A stretch of 38,223 bases of DNA from Pseudomonas sp. BGr12 (GCF_030272895.1 NZ_JALRNF010000049.1:1-38223); one strand, 5' to 3'; positions 8,061-16,587 are shown, counted from the stretch's first letter. The notes: a model not told the origin generated them from the letters alone. Made by a program: numbers and translations.

Positions 8061-8776
8061 ACCAGGCGAATCGCGGTGCCAGGCTGCCACGGGCCTTCGC
8101 CCAGGCGCTCCAGGGCCAGGGCCTGGGCCTTGCGTTGCAACTGGTCGAGGTGGCGGTCGCGCTGCTTCTCGGCGTCGACCATGGCTCGCTTGCCGTGCTG
8201 CTTGAGCAGGTAGCTGTGAATCTGCTGGATTTCCAGGGTGCGATAGATCGGCGCCACGTCGAGCACCGCCACCAGGCCTGCGCTTGCATGGTCGCGGGTG
8301 TTCATCAGCACCTGTGGCCCGCGCGCGCCGATCACCTGGAAGCCCAGGGCCTCGAAGCACTCCACCTTGCCTGGCGCGCAGGCCAGTTCGGCATGGGGGT
8401 AGCGTGCGGTCATCTGCTGCAGCAGCGCACGGGCGACACCTTGGCGACGGTGCTGGCTGTGCACGGCGAGGTAGGCGACGGTGCAGGCCTGGGGGTCGTC
8501 CTGCAGGGGCAGGTAGAGGAGAAAGCCAATGACGCTGTCCGGATCGTCGACATCGCAGGCGACCACCAGCTCGACCTTGAGCTCACCGGCACCGTTCATG
8601 GCATCCAGGTAGCGATGCACTTCAAAGCCGATGCCGTACTGGTAGAGGTTGTACAGCGGGTTGCTCGGGGGGATGCCGACAGCGCTGATGTCGCTGAGGT
8701 AGTCGACCACCATCTGCAGGATCTGGCTCTTGATCGACTCCCCGGGCGGGGCGACAAAATGGGTGAGGGCGGGCAT
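8057..8776 (-). CDS. GNAT-family N-acetyltransferase
   Basis: A 239-residue protein with an acetyl-CoA-binding GNAT core in its middle: the motif A stretch VAYLAVHSQHRRQGVARALL carries the Q/R-x-x-G-x-A signature, and motif B follows as VECFEALGFQVIG. The long N-terminal part (about 65 residues) and the charged C-terminal helix (DAEKQRDRHLDQLQRKAQAL) are outside the usual 150-residue GNAT fold. The start at 8776 has a GGAG ribosome site. An upstream start at 8827 is less likely. The acyl acceptor is unknown. The gene lies next to the diiron-oxidase operon in opposite orientation, and a link is not shown. Confidence 0.78.
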   Translation of the reverse strand: MPALTHFVAPPGESIKSQILQMVVDYLSDISAVGIPPSNPLYNLYQYGIGFEVHRYLDAMNGAGELKVELVVACDVDDPDSVIGFLLYLPLQDDPQACTVAYLAVHSQHRRQGVARALLQQMTARYPHAELACAPGKVECFEALGFQVIGARGPQVLMNTRDHASAGLVAVLDVAPIYRTLEIQQIHSYLLKQHGKRAMVDAEKQRDRHLDQLQRKAQALALERLGEGPWQPGTAIRLV

Positions 8777-8968
8777 CGGGGCAACTCCAGAACAAATAAA
8801 GGGCCGGTGATTTGGCTTGGGGTGCAAGTCTACAGGTCTACCGGCCTGCTTGCTTGCGACCTTCCATCTTGCGCCCGGGCCATTGCGCTGAACTTCGGGC
8901 AGTGGCGGGCCTCACTTGTTTACAAGGGCGATGTCGCCCGCTGAACCACTGACGGCAGGAACCCGACC

Positions 8969-10315
8969 ATGAGCGTGTCGATTGCATCAACTGTGCAAAC
9001 CGCGGGGCCATGGGAGGCCCGATCTGCGTTGCAACAACGCTATCAGAACCTGCTCCAGGGGGCGGTGGGCGACAGCCATGAATGGCTCCTCGCGCAACTG
9101 CAACGCGCCGAGGCCTTGCCCGATGAGTTGCCAGCCAATCCCGCGGACCTCGGACAGTGGGGCACCCAGCGGGCGGCCGCTGTGGCCCGGCACTATGCCG
9201 ATTACCTGGCCATCCGCAAAGCTGGCGCGCCACGGCGCTATTTCAGCAACCGCGCCCATGCCTTGTACTTTCTCCAGCAGGTAGCGCCGACCAAGGCGGT
9301 GGATGGTGCCTGGTTGTACGGCACCTTGCGTCATTGGCCTGATCCGCGCTTTCACGGTTTGATCCGCACCTACCTGGAGGAACTGGGTGAGGGTGACCCG
9401 GCAAGCAACCATGTGCTGATTTATCGTCGCCTGCTCAGCGAGCTGGGTTGTCACCAGGACTTGCCCCTGAGCGCGGAGCATTACCTGCAGGGCACGCTGC
9501 AACTGGCCCTGGGCTTGAACACCGAGGCCTTTTTGCCGGAGCTGATCGGCTATAACCTCGGCTACGAGCAGTTGCCCTTGCACTTGTTGATCAGCGCCTA
9601 CGAGCTGGATGAGCTGGGTATCGATCCGCACTATTTTCGCCTGCATGTGACCATCGACAACGCCAGCAGCGGCCATGCCTGCAAAGCGCTGCAGGCCTTG
9701 CGGCAGCTGTGGCCGCAGCAGGGCGGCACGCCGTTCTATCAACGTGTGGCCCGCGGTTATCGCCTCAACGACCTGGGGCCGGGGGCACAGGCGATCATCG
9801 ACAGCTTCGATCTCGAAGCCGAGTTGCTGGCCTCCCTGGAGCGCAAGCGCGGGTTCGGCCAGCACATGCACTCGGACTACTGTCGCATCGAAGGGCGCAC
9901 GGTCAATCAATGGCTGGCGCACACCAATCTGCTCAGCGGCTTTCTCGCCGTGTTGCAGCGCAAGGGCTGGATCAGGCGGGACCGGGACCCGGGCCAGAGT
10001 CGTTTCTGGCGATTGGTCGACGGACCGGGTGCAGCCATGTTCGGCGTATTCGACCCTTACGAGAAACAGTTGCTGCATGACTGGATCGCTGGCACCTGGC
10101 AGCCTCTGGCCAAACCAACGCGCATGCCGACACTCAAGGTCGATCCATTGATCGACGATGAGCAGGAACAGGCCCTGGAGGCAACCCTGCAGGCGCTGCC
10201 GCCACAAACCCGCATCGAGCAACTGATCAAGGACATGAGCGGCAACCGCCATGCCTTGCCCCGTGGCCTGTGGGCGACGCGCCGGTTCGCGCAGATGACC
10301 GGCTTGCACCGTTAA
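8969..10315 (+). CDS. Haem-oxygenase-like diiron oxidase (HDO) family protein
   Basis: A 448-residue protein of the iron-containing redox enzyme family (haem oxygenase-like fold, relatives UndA, SznF, FlcD, BesC). Characterised members use two irons and O2 for N-oxygenation, C-C cleavage or desaturation. The expected ligand pattern is present: EELGEGDPASNH (Glu137/138, His148), then GYNLGYE (Glu200), then LHVTIDNASSGH (His226, Asp230, His236). About 190 residues follow the metal domain, with no motif I recognise apart from a helical KRGFGQHMHSDY stretch (residues 293-304) that adds more histidines. It is the first gene of a three-gene operon, with the methyltransferase starting 10 nt downstream. 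The substrate is unknown. Confidence 0.85.
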   Translation: MSVSIASTVQTAGPWEARSALQQRYQNLLQGAVGDSHEWLLAQLQRAEALPDELPANPADLGQWGTQRAAAVARHYADYLAIRKAGAPRRYFSNRAHALYFLQQVAPTKAVDGAWLYGTLRHWPDPRFHGLIRTYLEELGEGDPASNHVLIYRRLLSELGCHQDLPLSAEHYLQGTLQLALGLNTEAFLPELIGYNLGYEQLPLHLLISAYELDELGIDPHYFRLHVTIDNASSGHACKALQALRQLWPQQGGTPFYQRVARGYRLNDLGPGAQAIIDSFDLEAELLASLERKRGFGQHMHSDYCRIEGRTVNQWLAHTNLLSGFLAVLQRKGWIRRDRDPGQSRFWRLVDGPGAAMFGVFDPYEKQLLHDWIAGTWQPLAKPTRMPTLKVDPLIDDEQEQALEATLQALPPQTRIEQLIKDMSGNRHALPRGLWATRRFAQMTGLHR

Positions 10316-10325
10316 GGAGCGCACG

Positions 10326-11276
10326 ATGCTACTGGACCAGGTTCAACGTCAGGCCGATCAGGCCCTGCTGCAACTGGGGAGGCGGCTGCAGGCCGACGGC
10401 TACCGCTTTACCTGCGTAACGCCCTTGACCCAGCATCGCAACAATATTCGTGCCGGGAACGAACAGGCGCAGACCCTGCGCGATATCTTCGGTTGGAACC
10501 GGGCGTTCAACCCGGCCGTGCTATCGGCGGACGAACGGGCGCAGATGCAACGGGCAGGTATCGTCGAACACCTGGGCGACCTCTGGCGCAGCCGGGTGCG
10601 CTGGTCGAACCTGGGAACCTTGCTACTGGTGCATTCAAGCTACCCTACCGACAGCGTCGATGCCGTGTTCTTCGGCCCCGACAGTTATCGCTTTGCCCGG
10701 GTCATCGAAGCCCACCTGCGTGAGCGTACGACCGCCCTCGACCATGCCGTGGATATCGGCTGCGGTGCCGGCATTGGCGCGTTGCTGATCGCCCGGGCAC
10801 GGCGTCATGCCCAGGTCTGTGCCCTGGACATCAACCCCCGGGCCTTGCGTCTGACCGCGATCAATGTTGCCCTGGCGCAACTGGCCAATGTCTCGGTGGA
10901 GCACAGCGACGTGCTCGATGGCGTGACCGGACGGTTCGACCTGATCGTTGCCAATCCACCCTACATGCTCGATGCCGGCGAACGTGCCTATCGCCATGGT
11001 GGTGGCGTCCTGGGCGAACAGCTGTCGCTGCGTATCGTCGAGCAAGCCTTGCCGCGCCTGGCGCCGGGCGGCACCTTGCTGCTGTACACAGGTGTTGCCA
11101 TGGTCGAGGGCCGTGACCCTTTCCTGGCGCAGGTGCAAGGTACCCTGGTCGATCCGCGCTGGGCCTGGCGCTACGAGGAGCTGGACCCGGATGTGTTTGG
11201 CGAACAACTGCTTGAACCCGGCTACCAGCAGGTCGAGCGGATCGCCGCGGTGATGCTGTGCGTGACGCGACGATGA
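10326..11276 (+). CDS. SAM-dependent methyltransferase with NPPY motif
   Basis: A 316-residue class I methyltransferase. An N-terminal helical region (1-135) precedes the Rossmann core: SAM motif I is VDIGCGAGIG (142-151), the acidic motif II residue is in CALDINP, and motif IV is VANPPY (208-213). NPPY marks enzymes acting on a planar nitrogen, as in adenine, guanine or glutamine-amide methylation (HemK, RlmG). In this setting a small-molecule nitrogen or oxygen is as likely as RNA or protein. It has a strong AAGGAG ribosome site and overlaps the ligase gene by ATGA. Target unknown. Confidence 0.85.
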   Translation: MLLDQVQRQADQALLQLGRRLQADGYRFTCVTPLTQHRNNIRAGNEQAQTLRDIFGWNRAFNPAVLSADERAQMQRAGIVEHLGDLWRSRVRWSNLGTLLLVHSSYPTDSVDAVFFGPDSYRFARVIEAHLRERTTALDHAVDIGCGAGIGALLIARARRHAQVCALDINPRALRLTAINVALAQLANVSVEHSDVLDGVTGRFDLIVANPPYMLDAGERAYRHGGGVLGEQLSLRIVEQALPRLAPGGTLLLYTGVAMVEGRDPFLAQVQGTLVDPRWAWRYEELDPDVFGEQLLEPGYQQVERIAAVMLCVTRR

Positions 11277-12379
11277 CCAGGCCTTGTACCTTCGGCATCG
11301 AGGAGGAGTACCTGCTGGTGGAGCTGGCCAGCGGCCAGGCAGTTGCCAGGCCCGGGGCCGGCATCATCGCGCTGTGCCGCCAGGTGCTGGGCGCGCACTT
11401 CGCCCAGGAGATGTTCCGCAGTCAGATCGAAGTGGCCTCGCCGGTGTTCGACAGCCTGGCCCAGGCCAGTGATTTCCTCCAGCACCGCCGCAAGCAACTG
11501 GCCAGGGCGCTGGCGGCCGAAGGCATCGGACTGCTCGCCGCGGGCAGTCACCCCATGGGCGGCTGGCGCCAACAGCAACCAGCAGACGGGGCGCATCATC
11601 GGCAACTGTTCGAGGACTACCAGCAGGTCGCACGCCGAAGCCTGTTGTGTGGCCTGCATATCCATGTCGGGGTGGCGCAAGGCGTTGACCGGATCAGGTT
11701 GATCAACCAGTTGCTGCCCTGGACACCCCTGTTGTTGCTGCTCAGCGCATCATCGCCTTTCTGGGAAGGCGAACCCAGCGGCTACCAGAGTTACCGCCGG
11801 GTCGCCTGTGGAGAGTGGCCGCACATGGGGCTGCCGGAACGCCTCGGCGACTGGCAGGCCTACCAGCGTTACCTGCAGCTGCTACGCCGTACGGGATCGC
11901 TGCGCGAAGACAACGATTTTTGGTGGGCCGTTCGCCCGTCGCGACGCTTCCCTACGGTGGAGTTGCGGATCGCCGATGCCTGTCCCCGGCTTGAGGATGC
12001 GCTGTGCATTGCCGGTGTGTTTCGCCGCATGGTCGAACATTGCCTGAACCACCCGCAGGACGCTGCGCTGACCCGTGAGCAGTACTGGATCGCCGGGCAG
12101 AACTACTGGCGTGCCATGCGCCATGGGCGCCATGGCCCGTACATCTGTCTGCCGGGTGAGGGGCAGGGCAGTGCGCAGCAATGGCTGGCGCAGGCGCGGC
12201 AGCGCTTCGACGCCGGGCCCTGTGACAGCGAGCGCAGTTTTGACCGGGCCGAGCAGATCTTGCGCGAGGGCACCAGTGCCGACTGGCAACTGGCGACGTA
12301 TGAGCGTTGCCAGCAACGGCCGCAGGGGGCGTTGCTGGCGGTGGTCGAGGGGTTGGTGGCAATGACGGGGTGTTGTTGA
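11273..12379 (+). CDS. YbdK-type carboxylate-amine ligase (GCS2 family)
   Basis: A 368-residue member of the glutamate-cysteine ligase type 2 family, which uses ATP to join a carboxylate (often the gamma-carboxyl of glutamate) to an amine. Visible motifs are FGIEEEYLLVE (residues 7-17), FRSQIEVAS (48-56), AAGSHPMGGW (89-98), the metal-binding CGLHIHVGV (126-134) and FPTVELRIADACP (226-238). The start ATG at 11273 overlaps the stop of the methyltransferase gene as ATGA, which indicates translational coupling. The E. coli relative YbdK has weak glutamate-cysteine ligase activity. Here the enzyme more likely serves whatever product the operon makes. Confidence 0.88.
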   Translation: MTRPCTFGIEEEYLLVELASGQAVARPGAGIIALCRQVLGAHFAQEMFRSQIEVASPVFDSLAQASDFLQHRRKQLARALAAEGIGLLAAGSHPMGGWRQQQPADGAHHRQLFEDYQQVARRSLLCGLHIHVGVAQGVDRIRLINQLLPWTPLLLLLSASSPFWEGEPSGYQSYRRVACGEWPHMGLPERLGDWQAYQRYLQLLRRTGSLREDNDFWWAVRPSRRFPTVELRIADACPRLEDALCIAGVFRRMVEHCLNHPQDAALTREQYWIAGQNYWRAMRHGRHGPYICLPGEGQGSAQQWLAQARQRFDAGPCDSERSFDRAEQILREGTSADWQLATYERCQQRPQGALLAVVEGLVAMTGCC

Positions 12380-12399
12380 TCTGCGACCGTGGCGGCCTC

Positions 12400-12472
12400 A
12401 TCGCCGGCGATGCCGGCTCCCACATCCCCTGTGGGAACCACCGCTTTTGTGGGAGCTGGCGTAGCCAGCGAT
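12400..12472. repeat. REP pair, family B
   Basis: ATCGCCGGCGATGCCGGC followed by TCCCACA (12400-12424) faces TGTGGGAGCTGGC followed by GTAGCCAGCGAT (12448-12472) in inverted orientation. It lies between the converging ligase and tautomerase genes and ends 4 nt before the tautomerase stop codon. Confidence 0.8.
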
Positions 12473-12476
12473 AGCC

Positions 12477-12686
12477 TTACCCCGATCGCTCGCGCTTGCG
12501 CAGCGCCGTCACCGTCTCGCCGCCGACCCCCCAGTTGTCGGTGGGCACTTCTTCGATGACCACGAAGGTCGAGGCTGGCGGCTTGTTCAGTACCCGATAC
12601 AACAGCTCGGTAGTGCCTTCGATCAGCTCGCGTTTCTGTTCGGCGCTGACGCCTTCCTGGGTAACCCGGATGTGTACATAAGGCAT
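12477..12686 (-). CDS. 4-oxalocrotonate tautomerase-family protein
   Basis: A 69-residue small tautomerase. After removal of the initiator methionine the N-terminal proline (MPYVHIRVTQEG) becomes the catalytic base of the family. The segment QKRELIEGTTELLYRVL and the FVVIEEVPTDNWGVGG stretch are typical of 4-OT subunits, which form hexamers. Family reactions are keto-enol tautomerisations, and the substrate is unknown. It lies 20 nt downstream of the SDR gene on the same strand, so the two are probably one transcript under the divergent LysR regulator. Confidence 0.88.
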   Translation of the reverse strand: MPYVHIRVTQEGVSAEQKRELIEGTTELLYRVLNKPPASTFVVIEEVPTDNWGVGGETVTALRKRERSG

Positions 12687-12706
12687 GACAGTCTTCCTCC
12701 GTTTGC

Positions 12707-13447
12707 TTACCAGACACCGGTGGCTGAACCGCCGTCCACGGCGATCACGGTACCGGTCACGAATGTCGAGTCGGTCAGGTACAGCACCGCATCGACCACA
12801 TCCTCGGGCTTGCCGATCTGCCCGGTGGGCGCCAGGGCCTTGAGCGCTTCGCGGGTCTGCGGGTCGTCGCCATGCAGCGGGGTGTCGATGATCCCCGGGG
12901 CCACGGCATTGACCTGCACCTGCGCAGGCGCCAGTTCCAGCGCCAGGGCACGTACCGCCTGGTTCAGGCCGCCCTTGATCAGCACCGGCAGCAGCGCCGG
13001 CACCTTGCTGTTCGGTTGCAGGGCGATGGAGGCGGTGATCGAGACGATATGCCCGGCGCCATTGGCGGCCATGTGCTGAGCGGCGACCTGCGCCGGGTAG
13101 ACGAAGCCCTTGAGGTTGGTATCGACGATAGCCTCGATATCGGCCGGCGTGTAGTCGGCCACCGGCTTGGCGATGAAGATGCCGGCGTTGTTGATCAGGA
13201 TATCCACCTTGCCGAAGGCTTCGATGGCCTGGTCGAACAGCTTGCGTGCGGTCTCGGGCCGGGCGATGTCGCCTTCGACCAGCAGGAAGTTGGCCGGGTT
13301 GCCCAGGGACGCCGCAGCCTCTTGCAGGCGGGCCAGGGTGCGGGCGTTGCCGACCACATTGTCGCCGCGCTCAAGGTAGGCCTTGGCGATGGCGAAACCC
13401 AGGCCGCTGGAGGCGCCGGTGACGATGACGGTTTTGGCTGTGTGCAT
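12707..13447 (-). CDS. SDR-family protein lacking the catalytic tyrosine
   Basis: A 246-residue protein with a short-chain dehydrogenase/reductase fold: cofactor motif TGASSGLG (10-17), structural NNAG (86-89), a serine region SITAS (136-140), Lys158 and VNAVAPGIIDTP. The tyrosine of the YxxxK catalytic pair is missing. The residue four before Lys158 is Pro154 (ALLPVLIKGG). Either another residue replaces it or the protein is not a classical oxidoreductase. Length and C-terminus (VDGGSATGVW) are otherwise normal. It is co-directional with the tautomerase gene and divergent from a LysR gene. Confidence 0.85.
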   Translation of the reverse strand: MHTAKTVIVTGASSGLGFAIAKAYLERGDNVVGNARTLARLQEAAASLGNPANFLLVEGDIARPETARKLFDQAIEAFGKVDILINNAGIFIAKPVADYTPADIEAIVDTNLKGFVYPAQVAAQHMAANGAGHIVSITASIALQPNSKVPALLPVLIKGGLNQAVRALALELAPAQVQVNAVAPGIIDTPLHGDDPQTREALKALAPTGQIGKPEDVVDAVLYLTDSTFVTGTVIAVDGGSATGVW

Positions 13448-13542
13448 GATCGAGTCTCCGTAAAGCCGGGCGACAGGTCCGGCTGATGGAGCTCAGGTTA
13501 ATTGGCAAGCAGGTCTTGAAAAATGGTGTGAATGTAATTTGA

Positions 13543-13564
13543 ATTGATACCTGGTGTAATCAAT
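13543..13564. promoter_or_regulatory. Inverted repeat before the second LysR gene
   Basis: ATTGAT (13543-13548) and ATCAAT (13559-13564) form a perfect 6-bp inverted repeat with a 10-nt spacer, 9 nt before the LysR start codon in a divergent promoter region. Its size and position suit an autoregulatory LysR site. The assignment is inferred. Confidence 0.45.
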
Positions 13565-13573
13565 GAGGTGCTC

Positions 13574-14485
13574 ATGACCCGGGTATTCGACGATCTGCAA
13601 CTGGGCAGCATCGAGCTGTTTTGCCTGGCGGCCGAAACCGGCAGCTTTACCGCCGCCGCCAACCAGGCCGGGGTCACGCCGGCGGCGGTCAGCCGTTCGG
13701 TGGCGCGCCTGGAAGAGCGCCTGGGCGTGCGATTATTCGTGCGCACCACCCGGCAGATGCGCCTGACCGAGGGCGGACGCGGCTACTACGAGCAGTGCCG
13801 GCAGGCGCTGACCCAACTGATCGATGCCGAACGCGAAGTCAGCGGCGCCCAGGCGGTGCCGGCGGGTTTGCTGCGCATCAGCCTGCCCACGCCCTATGCC
13901 CATTACCGCCTGCTGCCGCGCCTGCCACAATTTCGCCAGCGCTACCCGCAGGTGCGTATCGACGTGCATGTCAGTAACCGCAATATCGATTTTGCCGAGG
14001 AGGGCTACGACCTGGCGATCCGTGGGCGCGCACCGGCCGATTCACGGCTGGTGGCCCGGCGCCTGGAGGAGGCCGAGCTGGTGGTGGTCGCCACCCCCGA
14101 CTACCTGCGTCGCGCCGGCATCCCAGCCACGCCGGACGACCTGCTCGGGCATGAGTGCATCCAGTTCGAACTGCCCAGCACCGGGCGCACCACGCCCTGG
14201 TCGTTCCAGGTCGCAGGCAAGTGGGTCGAAGTGCAGACCTCGGGCAGCTACACCTGCCTGGAGGATTTTCTCGCCACCGCCACCCTGGTGAAATACGGCG
14301 CCGGGCTGATGCAGGCCTACCGCTTCACCGTGCAGCAGGAGCTGGACAGCGGCCAACTGGTCGAGGTGCTCGGCGACTATGGCGGCACCTCGCGGCCCTT
14401 CATGCTCATCTACCCCCATGCCCGGCATGTGCCGTTGCGGGTCAGGGCGATGATCGATTTTCTGTTGCAGGGCGAGGCTGGGTGA
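13574..14485 (+). CDS. LysR-family transcriptional regulator
   Basis: A 303-residue LysR-type regulator. The helix-turn-helix region reads LGSIELFCLAAETGSFTAAA then TPAAVSRSVARLEERLGVRLF, and the substrate-binding domain runs from about residue 90 to the end. The YDLAIRGRAP and LVARRLEEAELVVVATPDYL stretches are typical of the large CrgA-like subgroup that controls adjacent oxidoreductases. ATG 13574 has GAGGTG upstream. It is divergent from the SDR and tautomerase genes, its likely targets. Its last 44 nt overlap the end of the convergent GlxA-type gene. Confidence 0.87.
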   Translation: MTRVFDDLQLGSIELFCLAAETGSFTAAANQAGVTPAAVSRSVARLEERLGVRLFVRTTRQMRLTEGGRGYYEQCRQALTQLIDAEREVSGAQAVPAGLLRISLPTPYAHYRLLPRLPQFRQRYPQVRIDVHVSNRNIDFAEEGYDLAIRGRAPADSRLVARRLEEAELVVVATPDYLRRAGIPATPDDLLGHECIQFELPSTGRTTPWSFQVAGKWVEVQTSGSYTCLEDFLATATLVKYGAGLMQAYRFTVQQELDSGQLVEVLGDYGGTSRPFMLIYPHARHVPLRVRAMIDFLLQGEAG

Positions 14486-15428
14486 AGCGCGCCCGGTAGT
14501 CGCTGGGGGTGACGCCCAGGCGGCGCACGAAGGCCCGGCGAAAGCCGTCGATGTTGGCGTAGCCCACCGCGTCGGCCAGACGCTTCAAGGGGATATCCGA
14601 CTCTTCGACCAGGCGCCGGGCACTGTCGATGCGCGCCAGCTCCACGAACTCGGCCGGGGTGGAGCCGGCCTCCAGCTTGAACACCCGGGCGAAGTTGCGC
14701 TCGCTCATGCCGGCGCGGGCGGCCAGGGCCGGGACGCTGAGGTCGTCCTTGAGGTGGGCCAGTATGTAGGCCTGCACGGCGCTGATGGCCGATTTTTCGG
14801 CGGTCTGCGCCGCCAGGTGGGCGCTGAACTGCGACTGGCCACCGGGGCGCTTGAAGAACATCACCATTTCCCGCGCCACCCGCAAGGCCAGCTCGCGGCC
14901 GTGGTCTTCCTCGACCATGGCCAGGGCCAGGTCCATGCCCGCAGTCACGCCCGCCGAGGTGTACAGGCTGCCGTCCTTGACATAGATGCTGTCGGCCTCG
15001 ACCTCGGTGTCGGGGTTTTCCCGGGCCAGGCGCGCGCTGCTGTTCCAGTGGGTGGTCACCCGCCGTCCGCGCAGGATGCCGGCGGCGGCCAGGGCGAAGG
15101 CACCGGTGCACACTGAGCCGATGCGTCGTACCGAGCCTGCCTGGCGTTGCAGCCATTGTTGCAGGGCCGGGTTGCCGACGATCTCGTCGATTTGCGGGCC
15201 GCCGGCCACCAGCAGGGTATCGAGCCTGGCCTTGTGGGTGTCCACCGTGGCGTCCACCGCCAGGCGCAGGCCGCTGCTGGTCTTGATCAGGCCGGGTTCG
15301 GTGCCGATCACCTCGACCCGGTAGGCGCGGGGGTTGCCCAGTTGTTTCGCCGCTTCGGCGAAGACATCGGCGGGGCCGACGATATCCAGCATTTGCACAC
15401 GGGGAAAAGCCAGAAGGGCGATGCGCAT
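14442..15428 (-). CDS. GlxA-family (DJ-1/PfpI + AraC) regulator
   Basis: A 328-residue regulator. Residues 1-190 form a DJ-1/PfpI-like glutamine amidotransferase domain (LLAFPRVQMLDIVGPADVF, LVAGG, and the nucleophile-elbow-like SVCTGAFALAAAG with a cysteine). Residues about 215-315 hold the two AraC helix-turn-helix motifs (VPALAARAGMSERNFARVF and LKRLADAVGYANIDGFRRAF). Such proteins sense small metabolites through the amidotransferase-like domain, and the ligand is unknown. Its 3' end overlaps the LysR gene tail by 44 nt in convergent orientation. It is divergent from the SLAC1/TehA-type channel gene, its likely target. Confidence 0.87.
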   Translation of the reverse strand: MRIALLAFPRVQMLDIVGPADVFAEAAKQLGNPRAYRVEVIGTEPGLIKTSSGLRLAVDATVDTHKARLDTLLVAGGPQIDEIVGNPALQQWLQRQAGSVRRIGSVCTGAFALAAAGILRGRRVTTHWNSSARLARENPDTEVEADSIYVKDGSLYTSAGVTAGMDLALAMVEEDHGRELALRVAREMVMFFKRPGGQSQFSAHLAAQTAEKSAISAVQAYILAHLKDDLSVPALAARAGMSERNFARVFKLEAGSTPAEFVELARIDSARRLVEESDIPLKRLADAVGYANIDGFRRAFVRRLGVTPSDYRARFTQPRPATENRSSP

Positions 15429-15546
15429 GGGGGTTGTCCGTTGGGGTCGAGAGGTTGGCGGAAAACGTCGTTATGTGGCTATTTCAGCCAAGACGATCAT
15501 GGCAGAAACTACCCCTAACGACAAATCAAGCCAGGAGTCAGCCGTC

Positions 15547-16548
15547 ATGAACACTGCCACCATTCCCGCCCTGGAGCCTGCTCACAGCCAGGTTGCCAGC
15601 AGCGTCTCGATCAAGCACCTGCCGGTCAACCTGTTCGGCTCGGTCATGGGCCTGGCCGGTCTGGGCCTGGCCTGGCGCCTGGCGCACCAGTACTTCGGCG
15701 TCAGCCCGCTGATCGGCGAAGCCATCGCCCTGTTCGCCAGTCTGGTGTTCGTGGTGCTCGCTGCAGGTTACCTCACCAAACTGGTACGCCATCGCCAGGC
15801 GGTGGTCAACGAGTTCAAGCACCCGATCGCCGGCAACTTCTTCGGCACCATCGTTATTGCCCTGTTGCTGCTGTCGGTGGTGGCAGCGCCCTACAGCGAA
15901 GGCTTCGCCCAGCTGTTGTGGAGCGTGGCCAGCCTGCTGGCCGTGGCCCTGGGGGGGCTGGTGCTGTCGCGCTTGCTCAAGGGCAAGCAGGACCTGCAAC
16001 ACGCGGTGCCGGCCTGGCTCATTCCGGGCGTTGCCACCCTCGACATCGCCGTGACCGGTGCGCACATGCCCATGGCCTGGGCGAGCGAGCTGAACCTGCT
16101 GGCCATGGCGGTGGGGGCGGCCCTGGCCCTGGTGTTCTTCACCAGCATCTTCCCGCGCCTGGTGCACCAGGACGCCCTGGCCAAGGGCATGGTGCCTTCG
16201 CTGATGATCCTGGTGGCGCCGTTTGAAGTGGGCTTTCTGGCCTACACCAACCTGTTCGGCGAGGTCGACCGGTTTGCCGGCATGCTGTTCTACTTCGGCC
16301 TGTTCCTGGCCGTGGTGCTGGGCTTCAAGGTGTTTCGCCGCGATGTGCCGTTTGCCCCTTCGTGGTGGGCCATCAGCTTCCCGCTGGCCGCGCTGAGCAA
16401 TGCCGCCTTCAAATATGCCCATGCCCAGGGCGGAGTGGCACTGCAAGGGCTGGCCTGGGTGATCCTGATCCTGCTGACCATCGCCCTGGCGGTACTGACG
16501 GTGAAAACCCTGGCCAGCCTGTTCCGTGGTCAACTGCTCAGCGCCTGA
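15547..16548 (+). CDS. SLAC1/TehA-family anion channel protein
   Basis: A 333-residue inner-membrane protein with about ten hydrophobic helices, of the tellurite-resistance/dicarboxylate transporter (TDT, SLAC1) family. Recognisable parts are KHLPVNLFGSVMGLAGLGLAW at the first helix, HPIAGNFFGT, and the mid-protein WLIPGVATLDIA and PMAWASELN. Family members pass anions, or small acids and sulphite. The substrate is not evident. The ATG at 15547 has AGGAG 9 nt upstream. A start at 15499 would add 16 polar residues. It is divergent from a GlxA-type regulator. A clear hairpin follows the stop codon. Confidence 0.83.
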   Translation: MNTATIPALEPAHSQVASSVSIKHLPVNLFGSVMGLAGLGLAWRLAHQYFGVSPLIGEAIALFASLVFVVLAAGYLTKLVRHRQAVVNEFKHPIAGNFFGTIVIALLLLSVVAAPYSEGFAQLLWSVASLLAVALGGLVLSRLLKGKQDLQHAVPAWLIPGVATLDIAVTGAHMPMAWASELNLLAMAVGAALALVFFTSIFPRLVHQDALAKGMVPSLMILVAPFEVGFLAYTNLFGEVDRFAGMLFYFGLFLAVVLGFKVFRRDVPFAPSWWAISFPLAALSNAAFKYAHAQGGVALQGLAWVILILLTIALAVLTVKTLASLFRGQLLSA

Positions 16549-16558
16549 TGGCCTGAAC

Positions 16559-16587
16559 CGACGCGAGCCTGCAACGGGCTCGCGTCG
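16559..16587 (+). terminator. Hairpin terminator after the SLAC1-type gene
   Basis: CGACGCGAGCC (16559-16569) pairs perfectly over 11 bp with GGCTCGCGTCG (16577-16587), with a 7-nt loop, 10 nt after the stop codon. The following sequence is TTGCAAG rather than a T-run, so termination may be partial. Confidence 0.6.

Noticed and set aside
8926..8939. GGGCGA/TCGCCC hairpin before the diiron-oxidase gene as a regulatory element
   Set aside because: The loop is only 2 nt and the stem 6 bp. It is common by chance at this GC content.
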